Assembly: GCF_963583255.1 (NCBI RefSeq)
Contig: NC_084813.1
Location: 12,634,001-12,698,000 of the forward strand
Direction: 5' to 3'
Origin: Pyrus communis
Taxonomy: Eukaryota; Streptophyta; Magnoliopsida; Rosales; Rosaceae
DNA length: 64,000 nucleotides
A model generated the notes under the pieces. That model made no database searches, was not told where the DNA came from, and saw only the letters and a list, made by a program, of their open reading frames with translations. Both the position numbers and the translations under genes were made by a program. Of this stretch, positions 35,901 through 46,775 are shown one piece after another (within the stretch, counting starts at the first letter, position 1; each line of letters opens with the position of its first letter).

Positions 35901-38483
35901 CCGATCTCTGATAGTCGTTGGGTGTCACCGGTGCAATGTGTTCCAAAGAAGTCCGGAGTGACAGTGGTGAAGAATGCTGAGAATGAGCTTGTGCCAACCC
36001 GCATTCAAACAGGTTGGCGAGTATGTATCGATTACCGGAAGCTAAATGCCATGACTAGGAAAGATCACTTTCCTTTGCCATTCATCGACCAGATGCTCGA
36101 AAGGTTAGCCGGTCATGCTTTTTACTGTTTTCTTGATGGATACTCTGGATATAACCAAATTGTGATAGCCCCGGATGATCAAGAGAAGACCACATTCACA
36201 TGTCCCTTTGGAACATTTGCTTATCGTCGCATGCCATTTGGCTTATGCAACGCACCGGCCACTTTCCAAAGGTGTATGGTAAGTATATTTTCCAATTTTG
36301 TTGAAAAGATCATTGAGGTTTTCATGGATGATTTCAGTGTATTTGGGAGTTCATTTGATAATTGCTTGGATAATCTGACCTTAATTTTGAAACGATGTGT
36401 TGAAACTAACCTTGTCTTGAATTGGGAGAAATGTCACTTTGTGGTGAAACAAGGTATAGTTTTAGGACATATTGTTTCAGAAAAAGGAATTGAAGTAGAT
36501 AAATCGAAAATAGACCTTGTATGTCACTTACCCTCTCCAACTTCGGTTAGAGAGGTACGTTCGTTTCTTGGCCATGCAGGGTTCTATAGGCGTTTTATCA
36601 AGGACTTCTCCAAGATGTCCAACCCTCTTTGCCGATTGCTTCAAAAAGATGTGCCATTCAAGTTTAATGAAGAGTGTAATTCGGCATTTAACCAACTCAA
36701 GGAGAAGCTAGTCTCGGCCCCCATTATTGTACCTCCAGATTGGAGCCTTCCATTCGAGCTCATGTGCGATGCATCCGACTATGCATTAGGAGCAGTTCTA
36801 GGACAAAGAAGAGACAAGCGGCCGCATGTCATATACTATGCCTCTCGGACTCTCAATGATGCCCAATTGAACTACTCCACGACGGAAAAAGAACTTCTAG
36901 CTGTGGTTTTTGCTTTAGATAAATTCCGTTCATATTTAATTGGAACTAAAGTAATCGTTTATTCTGATCATGCAGCTTTGAGGTACTTGCTCACGAAAAA
37001 GGAAACAAAGCCGAGGCTTATCCGATGGATGCTTCTTCTCCAAGAATTCGATATCAAAATCCGGGACAAGAAATGAAGTGAAAACGTGGTGGCTGACCAC
37101 TTGAGCCGTATGGTGCATGAAGAGGATGCCATGCCTATCATAGAGACATTCCCAGATGAGCAACTGATGTCCGTCAAGGTAAGTGAACCCTGGTATGCTG
37201 ATTTGATGAATTATTTAGTGTCTAAACATGTTCCTAGTGAATTACTTAAACACCAATGTGATAAATTGAAGAAAGAGGCACGGTTTTATGTGTGGGATGA
37301 CCCGTATTTGTGGAAATATTGCCCTGACCAAGTTATACGTAGGTGTGTGCACGATTCTGAGTTTAATGCTATTCTAACCTTTTGTCACACTTATGCTTGT
37401 GGGGGACACTTTGGCACTCAAAGAACATCACTTAAGGTGTTAGAATGTGGTTTCTATTGGCCTACCATCTTTAGGGATGCTTTTTGCATGTCTTGTGATA
37501 GATGCCAAAGAATGGGCAATATTGGTCCTAAACAACAAATGCCATAAACCCCCATTTTTAGTGTTGAAATCTTTGACGTTTGGGGTATTGATTTTATGGG
37601 TCCCTTTCCTTTGTCACATGGGTTTCTGTATATATTGCTTGCTGTGGACTATGTGTCGAAATGGGTGGAAGCAAAAGCCACCCGAACTAATGATTCTCGA
37701 GTGGTTGCAGATTTTGTGAAAACTAACATTTTTGCAAGGTTTGGAATGCCACGAGTGCTAATCAGTGATGGAGGTTCCCATTTTTGCAATCGAACCATCG
37801 AAGCGTTGCTCAAGAAATACAATGTCATGCATAAGGTGGCCACACCTTATCATCCTCAAACGAGCGGGCAAGCCGAGGTTTCGAATAGGGAAATCAAGCA
37901 GATTCTTGAGAAGACCGTGGGGCCTACAAGGAAGGATTAGAGTTTGCGCTTAAACGATGCATTGTGGGCGTATCGCACTGCCTACAAAACCCCCATTGGG
38001 ATGTCACCTTTTCGGCTCATCTATGGGAAGCCATGCCATCTTCCCGTCGAACTAGAGCATCGTGCACATTGGGCCGTCAAAACGTTCAATATGGACCTTG
38101 ATGCCGCAGGTTTACATAGGAAGCTTCAATTATGTGAGCTTGATGAAATATGAAATGAAGCATATGAGAATGCCCGGATTTACAAGGAGAAAACAAAGGC
38201 ATTTCATGACAAGATGATTCGTGCCAAGACGTTCTCTATTGGGCAGAAAGTGTTGTTGTTCAATTCTCGCCTTCGGTTGTTTCCGGGTAAGTTGCGTTCC
38301 AAATGGGTTGGTCCTTTTATTGTCACTAATGTTTTCCCTCATGGTGCAGTGCAAATCAAAAGTTCAAGGACGCAGCAAGAATTCAAAGTGAATGGGCATC
38401 GATTGAAGCCCTATTACGAGATGTTTGAGGAGCATGTCGTGGAGGAGGTACCCCTCCATGCCGTGGAACCTAGTCAAGCTTAA
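33000..38483 (+). pseudogene. gag-pol polyprotein with four in-frame nonsense codons
   Basis: One continuous frame of about 1,828 codons with no frameshift, broken by stops at 37074 (TGA), 37545 (TAA), 37938 (TAG) and 38151 (TGA). Domains by residue: gag capsid region about 105-270, with WESMKRAFLEKFFP; zinc knuckle CX2CX4HX4C at about 319-332; Gln/Pro-rich linker about 400; coiled coil about 435-465; aspartic protease DLGASINVMP about 641; reverse transcriptase with VCIDYRKLNAMTRKD about 1007 and FMDDFSVFG about 1107; RNase H with CDASDYALGAVLGQ about 1256; integrase zinc finger around 37386-37510 and catalytic core 37580-37900. The stops fall at the end of RNase H, between the integrase zinc finger and core, and within and after the core. 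Gag, protease and reverse transcriptase are intact, but no full integrase can be made. Confidence 0.9.
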
Positions 38484-38545
38484 ACGGAGGTACCGTCCGG
38501 CTGCAAGACGTAAAAGAAAGCGCTACTTGGGAGGCAACCCATGCA

Positions 38546-38711
38546 TTCAACAAAGGAAGACTTAGAAAGCACTCCAAATCCAGATTCCTAAAAAACTCTT
38601 CTCTTTGTTGCTATTTCGTTTCTGCCTTGTTAGGTTGTTTAGTTGTTATTGTTTGTTTGTTTATTAATTGTGTGAGTCTATGATTGTAACATTGAGAAAA
38701 TGTTTGATTTA
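38546..38711 (+). repeat. Direct repeat left of the antisense-ORF block
   Basis: About 166 bases, from ATTCAACAAAGGAAGAC through CTCTTCTCTTTGTT to AAAATGTTTGATTTA, recur with scattered differences at 40670-40840. It follows the post-integrase GGGAGGCAACCCA sequence. Confidence 0.75.
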
Positions 38712-38746
38712 TTGATAGGCACTGCTAAACAAAGAAAAATGGTGCT

Positions 38747-39439
38747 TCACAAAGGTTGTTTGCTTGAGGCCCCACTACGTGGCTTTACTCTTGAAGCGGA
38801 TGGCGTAGGAACAGAAGGCATCGGAGCGGGAGGCATCGGAGCGGAAGGCATAGGAGCAGAAGGCATCGGAGCGGGAGGCATCGGAGCTAGAGCATTCCAG
38901 GCCTCAATACTTGGCCAAGCGCTGGATGAGCCAGGAAAAAAATGCCTCTGGAGATAAGCAGAAAACCTTTGACGGTCGCTTTGAATCCGACCCTCAGATT
39001 CTTGCAGCTCATCAAGCTTCCTCTTCATGCCCGACGAATAGTTATTTGCAAGCACATGCAAACTTCTATTCTCGTACTTAAGCTGCTCGATCTCCTGCTT
39101 GAGACTTTCCACCTCTGCCATCAATGATTCCACCTGACGGGAGCGGGCAAGCAGGCGTTGGCCCATGTTGGACACAGAACTCGCACACTGAACACTAAGT
39201 GCGAGAGACTCTTGAACGGCCAACTCATCGGACCGTCCTGACAGCAGCCTACTATCTTTTGGAGTGAGGAGGTTCCTAGCTACTATTGTAGCTGTTGTGG
39301 CGTCCTGCATCACGGAGTCTTCACCTGTGAGAGGACCGTTAGAAGAAAAGAAAGAAGGGCGCCATACGTTACCTTGACGCGGCGCGCCCGTATCACTGCT
39401 AAGGCTCAATTCCAAGCTAAGGTTCGATGAGTTTGCCAT
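38747..39439 (-). CDS. Antisense ORF in the retrotransposon 3' spacer: coiled-coil protein with Met-Pro-rich tail
   Basis: A 230-codon frame antisense to the retroelement. Residues 1-60 are Ser/Thr-rich without a signal peptide. Residues about 70-100 (LAVQESLALSVQCASSVSNM) are helical. Residues 100-150 form a coiled coil (VESLMAEVESLKQEIEQLKY). The tail has a five-residue repeat (MPPAP, MPSAP), encoded by 15-bp repeats at 38813-38884. There is no catalytic motif and no hit I can name. Antisense ORFs between integrase and 3' LTR are known in Tat-like elements such as maize Grande, so it may be an accessory element gene or a captured host fragment. A TATATAG box lies upstream at 39951-39960. 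The long open frame and clear architecture argue against chance. Confidence 0.6.
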   Translation of the reverse strand: MANSSNLSLELSLSSDTGAPRQGNVWRPSFFSSNGPLTGEDSVMQDATTATIVARNLLTPKDSRLLSGRSDELAVQESLALSVQCASSVSNMGQRLLARSRQVESLMAEVESLKQEIEQLKYENRSLHVLANNYSSGMKRKLDELQESEGRIQSDRQRFSAYLQRHFFPGSSSAWPSIEAWNALAPMPPAPMPSAPMPSAPMPPAPMPSVPTPSASRVKPRSGASSKQPL

Positions 39440-39611
39440 TTTTCAAAAGTGTTCAAAGAGAAGGGATGGAGTTAAATTTCAAAGGGCCGGAGTAGATTTT
39501 CAAGAATGGGAAATCTTCAGAGTGTGTTTGTTGTGGTGATCGATAGCTCAATAAAAAAGCCAAGGCGACGCGTCCACCAATTCAAAAAGCCGGAATTTCC
39601 GGCGTAATTTA

Positions 39612-39790
39612 GGCGACGCTTTCTCGGCTTTTCAGAAGGCGCGTTCAACTTTGTCAAAAGATTTCTTCTTTTCAGACAACACGTGGAGGCCATCATCACA
39701 ACTACACATCTTTAGCCGACAAGCGCAAAGTTCGGCGACGCTTTCTCTGCTTTTCAGAAGACGCGTGCAGCTTTGTCAAAAGGAGCCGCA
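39612..39790. repeat. Imperfect repeats in the antisense leader
   Basis: GCGACGCTTTCTCGGCTTTT with its continuation to TTTGTCAAAAG (39613-39660) recurs at 39735-39782 with a few changes. A shorter relative lies at 39567-39594. Further AATCGAAGAGGCG repeats follow at 39835-39875. Confidence 0.7.
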
Positions 39791-39950
39791 TCTGCACTAC
39801 CACATGTCGCTCAGAAATCGAAGGGGCGCCTGCTCAGAAATCGAAGAGGCGTATTCAAAAATCGAAGAGGCGCCACTATTTCAAAAAGCCAGAGTTGCGG
39901 GATCAAAACGTTTGTCGACAAAGGTAAAAAGTACCACCACTTGCTATTAT

Positions 39951-39960
39951 CTCTATATAT
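39951..39960 (-). promoter_or_regulatory. Candidate TATA box for the antisense ORF
   Basis: On the minus strand the sequence is ATATATAGAG. Transcription from about 30 bases downstream would leave a leader of about 480 bases before the start codon at 39439. Confidence 0.35.
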
Positions 39961-40669
39961 GTCGACCTTCGTCTTTTATGGCAGGGCAAACCTGAAGAAA
40001 ATGCCCAACTCTCCCTCACCTCTGAGGGTGCACTCCCAGCAAAGCCTTTCGAAATACTAAATTTTTTCTTCTTCCCCAAAGATGATACCAGATGTCTGGA
40101 GTACAGATGACCCAGGAGGAAACAACACAACAAATACATGTGCTGATTCATTCACCGCTTCTTCAAAAGCAAAGGTATCTCATATCATCAAGGTCAAAAG
40201 CAAAAGTATCTCATATCATGCTCTTTCCCTGTCTTTTTCTTTGTCCTTGTTCTTACTCGCATGGCAAAGTAAAACAAGCAATCAGCCGGCACTTGGAGTC
40301 AGTCTTCCGTTCTGGAGCCAACTGCCTGGAATCTATTCCTGATTGCTTACCTAGCGTTGCTCTCGAGTAGCCATCTTCAACGGTTGATACACTTCCGGAG
40401 AAGGGACCACTTCTGCAAAGGGGAGCGAGTAAGGCAAGTGAAAATGATACATTGAAGTATGTGGAGACAAACATAGGCTGAGTTATCCTCCAACCCTTTT
40501 CATTACGAATTGGAAAGATTGAACAAAGAAACAGACCAAAGGGGTAAGCTCAGACCTTCGGGGAAGACCAAAAGAATCCTCCAGCCCAGTAGCACAAAGG
40601 AAAATCAATGATGGGCGGAAACCAGTTCGAGAGTAAGCCTGTGGAATCATCAAGATCAAGCCTCAATGC

Positions 40670-40840
40670 AATCAACAAAGAGAAGGGGGAATTTACACTC
40701 CATAACCAGATTTGCGTCCCTAAACTCTTCTCTTTGTTAATTACATTCTGCCATGTTTAGTATGTTTAGTTGTTGTTTGTGTGTTTACTTATGTTTTGTG
40801 TGAATCTATGCTTAAAACATTGAGGACAATGTTTGATTTA
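40670..40840 (+). repeat. Direct repeat right of the antisense-ORF block
   Basis: The counterpart of 38546-38711. It is followed at once by AAGTGTGGGG and a G run (about 40846-40860), a polypurine-tract-like sequence not present after the left copy. Confidence 0.75.
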
Positions 40841-42495
40841 AGTGTGGGGGGGGGGGGGGGTAACTAATGTTGTTAATGCAAATTCGTGGGATTTTATCAC
40901 CCATAACTTCAAATGTTGTTCCTTGCTGTTTTAAGGTGTTTTTAAGTTGTTTTAGAGTGTTTTAGTATGTTTTGTTTTTATAACTCCGAAAAGCACATAA
41001 AAATTTGAAAAATTGTTTTGAAAAACCCAAAAAAAGAGTTGTTTTTGTGTGTTTGTGTCTTAGGGAACCTTCCAAAGTTATGATGAGGATTTGGTTTGTA
41101 ATTGCATGACTGTTAAAAAGAGTTATAAACATGGAGAAAAGTTTGATTTACTCTTGGTATATGCTTAGTTATGGTTATAATGTATGACTTCACATGCAAT
41201 CATAAAAGAAAAATTCGTTTTTGTAACATGCTTGAAGGAAGGAACTCATACAAACGCTACAACCTTGTGAGACTCGAGCTATTACCTTCTTTGGAGAGTT
41301 ATAATCTGTGATTCTGTGTTTTCTAAAGTTGTTGCATGATCTCATTATTCCTTGCTTGGTTGCTACTTAGAATGCAATTGTATCATGATAGAACTAAATG
41401 CTAGAACTTATATCCGTTTCATTCAAAGCATGACATTGAATTGCATAACATATATCAAGATGAAGTTGTGTAGTTGCCATCATAGCCAAATAGCCTTACT
41501 TCCCATATTTCGTATATATTAGTTTTAACCCCGTTGAGCCTCGTTTATCCTATTTTCTTTGCTAACCACATCACCCCTTACCTAGCCTAGAGTAGGACTT
41601 TCCTATACCCTTGTTCTTAAAGTATAGTAAGCATGACTTAAATGAATTCCTTTTGAGTTACATTATGCAAGAAAATGAGTGTGGGGGAGTAAAAGTTTGT
41701 TCTTACGTTTATATGTATGTTCCGAGATTCAAAAGAAAAAGAAAAAAAAAAAAAAAAAAAAAGAGTGAAAATAAGTAAGAATGAACTCACGAGCGTTGAT
41801 GGTTGAAGAAAGGGTCCAAAAAGTTGAATATGGCCCTAAGTTTTGTGTGACTTTCCCTTGGGTGTTCAAAGTTGATTTTTGCGTTCTAAAGGGAATTCTA
41901 AGTGCCTAATTCAAATACTTTGCTCACTATTGCTTTAAGAATGTTTGTTTATCCTTCACCTTTCACTGTTAGCCAATACCCTAGCCCCGTTACACCCCTT
42001 TGACTTCTATCTTGAGTGTTGTGTATTTCAATTTGTGGAGTTTGAACTTGGTATGAGCTTATGGTGTCACTGGTTCTCGCGTCTAAGTAGTAGCATTCCA
42101 GTCATGAGATCATATCTAAACATGCTTATTAACTCCAGAAATTGCGTTCTTTGTGATACATATATGTGAGTGTTCGTTTTCATGTTACATCAATCTTCTC
42201 ACATATGACTAGATTAGGGTGTGTAGTTAGAAATTCTGAGTGAAAATCGAGTGCATATCTTGTAAGGAATTGAGCAAATTCTCTAAGGCATGTTACTACA
42301 TTCAAAACATGGTTTTAAATGCTTAATTGTGAAATAATATGTGGTGACTATGAGTAAGAATGTACTTAAGTGTAAAGATGGCTAAAATCTGTGGGAATAA
42401 TGATTCTTAACTTGTCATGTGCATTGGAAATCCCTAAGACGATTGTTGGAAGGTTTAGGTTTTGTTTTGTTTTTCTGTTTTGCTCGAGGACTAGC
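40841..42495 (+). other. Non-coding 3' spacer of the Athila-like element
   Basis: No env-like or other protein frame was found. It contains an internal GTGTGGGGGAG motif at about 41681, a poly-A run at about 41732-41762, and many short stops. Confidence 0.6.
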
Positions 42496-42517
42496 AAAAG
42501 ATAAGTGTGGGGGAGTT
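42496..42517 (+). other. Polypurine tract of the Athila-like element
   Basis: AAAAGATAAGTGTGGGGGAG plus two T directly precedes the 3' LTR start at 42518, the place where plus-strand priming must occur. Confidence 0.85.
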
Positions 42518-44473
42518 TGATAGGAGCATATTCATGCGACTTAAATGGCTTGTTCTCGTGCATTTACGTTATGTTTCTCTCGTTATTTTAGTCCTTTATG
42601 CTTCTTTTGTGTGTTTTCAGGTTCTAAGGGCCTAGGGAGCAAGAAAGTGCATTTTGAGGCCATTTGGAGCATTTTTGGGCATGGATTGGATAGCTTATCC
42701 ATGGAGCCAAGAGGATGGACGAATTTGAAGGCCTTGTATTCACTTTGGACATAAAACAAAGGGCCTAGCCCATTCTCTCTTATTCTCTCCCTTATAGCCA
42801 TGCAAAGAACCATCCATTCCATCAAAAACAATCCATCAATTCACATGCAAAACCACCATTAACACACATGCACCCAAACAAAGCCAACCTAGCTAACCCT
42901 ACATGCATTCTTTATTCACTCTTCATCATTGCATTCATTCTCCAAACACTTTCATTAATTAAAACACATTTGCACATCCACTCATTCTTTCCCCAAAGCC
43001 GTGCCTTTCCCTTCCACTTTCCAACCTTTCCAAATGCAATTTCATCAAACACATGCATTCCCTTCACTTTCACCCACATGCAAATTTAATCATTCACTCA
43101 AGCACCCTTGTGCCTTGTTTCCCCCTTTGTTCCCACCAATCACATGCATCATCATCATTCAACCAAGCCTAACCCGTGCATTCCCCCTAATTCCAGCACC
43201 AAAACATGCACTCACATGCATTTTCACCACCATTCACACACACATGCATCCTGAAATTCTTGCCGTGCATTTCATACCCTTTCTAGCCATTTCATTTCAT
43301 CATGACACCACCATTCACACCCCTTTAATCCACATGCAGCCACATATTCATTCACTTAATCATTAAGCCACACATTCACACACACACACCCAAAACACAT
43401 CCATGCCGTGGCCTACTCACAATTCCAGCATCTTCACATGTCTTTCTAGCTTTCCCTTTCATTTCCACCACTCATTCTTCATCATTGCAGCCACCTACAT
43501 GCATTATTCATTAACCTTTCATCATATAGCCAGAAAATAAGCAAGAAAACACTCAATGCCGTGCCTTCACACACCATTTCAGCACATTCCAACACCTTCA
43601 CATGCAATTCCAGCTTTCACATGTTTTTCTAACTGATTTTCCATCATTAATTAGCCACTTGCATCTTAAACAAACAGCCATATGTTCCCTCCACTACTCC
43701 TATAAATACCCTTGCATTCATTCATTCAAGAACATCTCATATTTCCATTCACAACACTTCACACAACACAAACACAACCCTTGTGCCGCAAATCATTTCC
43801 ATTTCTGTGCAGTTTTTCTCCTCCATTGCAGCCACTATCCAACCACTTCCCATCCCTCCAAAACACTTCACATAATCCCCAAAGCTCACCTTAGACCTTG
43901 TGCTACAACAACGAGGAAGAAAAGAGTGCCTAAACGTTCATACAATTCAAGTTTGAGTTGTTGGAATGTTTAGGTGTTTCTTTGATTTCAAAGTTTAAAT
44001 TTAATTCTCTTTGTTTTGTACGTATGAGAATGGAAGATAAGAGTGCCTAAACGTTCATACAATTCAAGTTTGAGTTGTTGGAATGTTTAGGTGTTTCTTT
44101 GATTTCAAAGTGTGGAGAAGAACCCCTTAGCTATTCCATCATCCATATTTTCATCACATTCATCTTTACTATCTGTTTTAAATTATAATCTGTCCGTTTA
44201 ATTTAATCTCGTCCAACCACAATCACCCCCCCCTTTATTTTGTTAAGTCTTAATCATTTGATTTGTCTTATTTTATGTTTTTGAGTATTTGGAGTCTTTT
44301 AAACTTGTTTTGAGTCTTTTAGTTTGTCTTAGTGTTTTAAAAGTTAGTTTTATTTATTTGAGTCAAGTATTTAGCATCCCTAGTTAATCCCCGGTTAGAA
44401 CGATCCCTACTTACATCATTACTACAATTGTCACAAATAGGGTTTAGTTTGTGTGCGTATAAAAATCGCATCA
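42518..44473 (+). repeat. 3' LTR of the Athila-like element
   Basis: 1956 bases, with the TATAAATA box at 43701-43708. It is nearly identical to the 5' LTR. Conceptual frames of 60-123 codons within the C/A-rich U3 are the same in both copies; they are not genes. Confidence 0.95.
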
Positions 44474-46775
44474 CTCACCAACTTAAATATTGTCTCTTAG
44501 ATAAGAGATGTAATGGTGACTTCTTAGCCTTATATGATGCATGGTACCATAAATCGCAGAACCTCCAAAACTTTCTGAATGCTCAAAATTCATAGTTATA
44601 TAATCAACAAAACCCCCTGTAAAATGTTTTATACAATAGTTTTCAATACTGTTAACAAAATGTACATGTTTATTCAAGGAGTTAAACAAAATGTAAATCT
44701 TGGTATTCTTCCCTAAACTGTAGAAGCCCGCCAAATCTAAACTCTTTTCAATCTACCCCGAGTTAGTAATGATCTACTGTAGGTTCTTTTGGTTTAGATA
44801 GTTATTGAATGCAATCTGAGTGTGAAGGTTACCTGATGCATGGTGGTTTAATTGTCATCTGCTACTTTTTGAGATGGAAATGGACTAATTGTTATCTTTA
44901 GCTTAATGATATCAAATTCAGCTTGATTCCAAACGTACTGCAAAAGCCAATTGAAAGTTAATGACATCTTTGCAAGTAAACAATAGTTTAATTAGTCATA
45001 AAATTTTATTATCTCTGCATCACAGAGATGCGAGCACCATATAAACTTAGGTCCCTAAATATTTTCAGCCAGTCAAATGACAATATTCTAAAAACGAAAA
45101 CTACATTTCGGTTCTCAAGAAATATTCTAAGCTAGGAAAGGCCTGAAGTTGAAATAAAGAAGCATTGTCAGAAATAACAATTCCGATTTGTTTTGGTCCT
45201 ATGATCACTCACTCCCAACTTACCAGATTCTCAATACCATTTTTTCAAAACCTTGCATCTCCCAAATTATCAGATTCTCAATACCATTTTCTCAAAAACT
45301 TGCATACAACAACTAACCTTTTATTGTTTTCAATGTTTATAGATTACCGAGCAGTGTAAATTTCGGATCCTTTCTTTAAAGCCAGAGCAGATAGACAAAC
45401 TAATTGTAAAAAAACACATAAAATAGAGAGAAAAAAAAGATACCTGGGATGGATGGAAACTTGTTTGCAATTTCCCATGTATATCCAAAGCATGATTTTG
45501 AATTAATCTGCAAAAAAAATAAGTTTTGCAAGACACACGATATCAGGGAAAAAATCGTATACAGAGATTATGATAGAGTGTGGGATGTTGTGATAAGCTT
45601 CTTGTCAATACTATATGTTACATCAGATTCTTTATACACACCTCTAGGTAACAAAAGTAAGCATTCTTCACTAATTAACTCTCTCAAATAGGCTCAATTT
45701 TCAGTTTAAATTTGGCCAACCGTTTGGAGTGCTTAACGTTTTCAGATTCTTCATTTCTTAAATCGACTAAAAAGAGCAAAAATTAAAATGAAATTAAAAA
45801 GGTGAACCTGGTGGTCGCCGCCACCACCAAGGAGGAGATCGAGGGGATTGATTTTAACTTATCGGTTGAAAAGTTGGCTTACTTCTTTCTTCTTCCCATT
45901 CAGGTTCTATTATGTGTCTTCTTGTTCCTTCAAAACACTACGGAAGCTGGAAAAACAAAAAAAATTATATGACATCAAGTTCAAGCCTGGGCATTCATAT
46001 GACTTCCCTTTCTCCACTTACCACAAATTAATGTGTGCAGACTAGGCATTCATGTGGCTTCCCCTTCTCCTACCAAAACCAAACAACATCATGCTCATCC
46101 TTTGCAATTAAAATACAACAAAAAGAAAGACATCAAAATGATAGGAATACAAATTTAAAAGATTCATTTTTTCTCAGATTCTCAATTTTCTCTAATCAAA
46201 TCAGCTAACCTTTTTCAAAACCCTACAAATAACAAATTGAAGGGTTTATGCCCATCCAAATTCACCATTAGAGAAAAGGCAGTGGTGATGGACTTCTAGA
46301 AAGATAAAGTGGTTTGAAAAAGGAGAGAGAAATGGAATTTTGGAGAGAGATGGAATTTTAAAGAGAGAGAGAAACCAGAAAGGCGAGCGAGAGGAAGAAA
46401 GAAGGAAGACATTGGATTTGTGTTTGTTGTTTGTGGGTTCCGATTGGAGAGATTTGCACTGGAAGGAAATGGAAAGGTTTACTAAACCTTCGAGAGAGAA
46501 CACGCATGGCCAACAAAGAAAGAAGCGAGAGAGAACACGCATGGCCAACAAAGAAAGAAGCGGAAGACGAAAGAATGATCGAGAAAAAAGAACAAAACCA
46601 GGGGGTTAACGATGAGTGACGTGTGGTGAAGATGGGCAAAATCGGAATTTTACTGTACCAAGCACACAACAAAACTTGGAAGTGAGAAGAAATAAAGGGT
46701 ATTTACGTCATTTCACTGTTCACGAACAATGAAAAATAGTGCCATCCGAACTGAGTTTTAGTATATGTATAATTT
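44474..46775 (-). other. Right part of the Helitron-like element, with possible captured exon fragments
   Basis: Minus-strand segments bounded by acceptor and donor signals: about 45442-45520 (TTGCAG, about 73 open bases, then GTATC), and about 44834-44942 (TTTTGCAG, an open frame reading YVWNQAEFDIIKLKITISPF, then a stop). A glycine-rich piece near 45808-45850 (LLLGGGGDHQ) is followed by GTTCACC. I could not identify a parent gene. A short repeat (CAGATTCTCAATACCATTTT) occurs at 45225 and 45269. Confidence 0.3.
46492..46561. repeat. 35-bp tandem duplication
   Basis: Two perfect adjacent copies of a 35-base unit (GAGAGAGAACACGCATGGCC, then AACAAAGAAAGAAGC) inside GA-rich sequence near the 5' end of the Helitron-like element. 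Being perfect, it is recent. Confidence 0.9.

Larger units (their letters stand above)
30842..44473 (+). mobile_element. Full-length Ty3/gypsy retrotransposon, Athila-like, 13.6 kb
   Basis: Two LTRs of 1949 and 1956 bases are flanked by the exact target duplication CTCAC (30837-30841 and 44474-44478). Order: 5' LTR, tRNA-Asp primer-binding site, gag-pol frame (gag, protease, reverse transcriptase, RNase H, integrase), a 4-kb spacer with an antisense ORF, polypurine tract, 3' LTR. Integrase after RNase H marks it as Ty3/gypsy. The primer type, the DLGASINVMP protease motif and the FMDDFSVFG polymerase motif point to the Athila/Tat branch. No env-like frame was found. The near-identity of the LTRs indicates a recent insertion. 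Confidence 0.95.
29978..46775 (-). mobile_element. Helitron-like element, split by the Athila-like retrotransposon
   Basis: On the minus strand the 3' end reads CTAG at 29981-29978 followed by T. Ten bases inside it lies a hairpin with a 6-bp stem (CCCGCG at 29992-29997, CGCGGG at 30004-30009). Hairpin plus CTRR plus host T is the Helitron 3' signature. The proposed 5' end near 46775 carries, on the minus strand, ACTAAAACTCAG followed by GAACAGTGAAATGACG and a TACCCTTT box, which I associate with plant Helitron 5' regions. The exact 5' TC was not seen. Excluding the insertion the body is about 3.2 kb. No Rep/helicase was found, so it would be non-autonomous. Confidence 0.5.

Noticed and set aside
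38700..38957. Plus-strand frame with a Gly-Ile-Gly-Ala repeat
   Set aside because: It is the complementary strand of the 15-bp repeats that encode the tail of the antisense ORF, which has the more protein-like composition.
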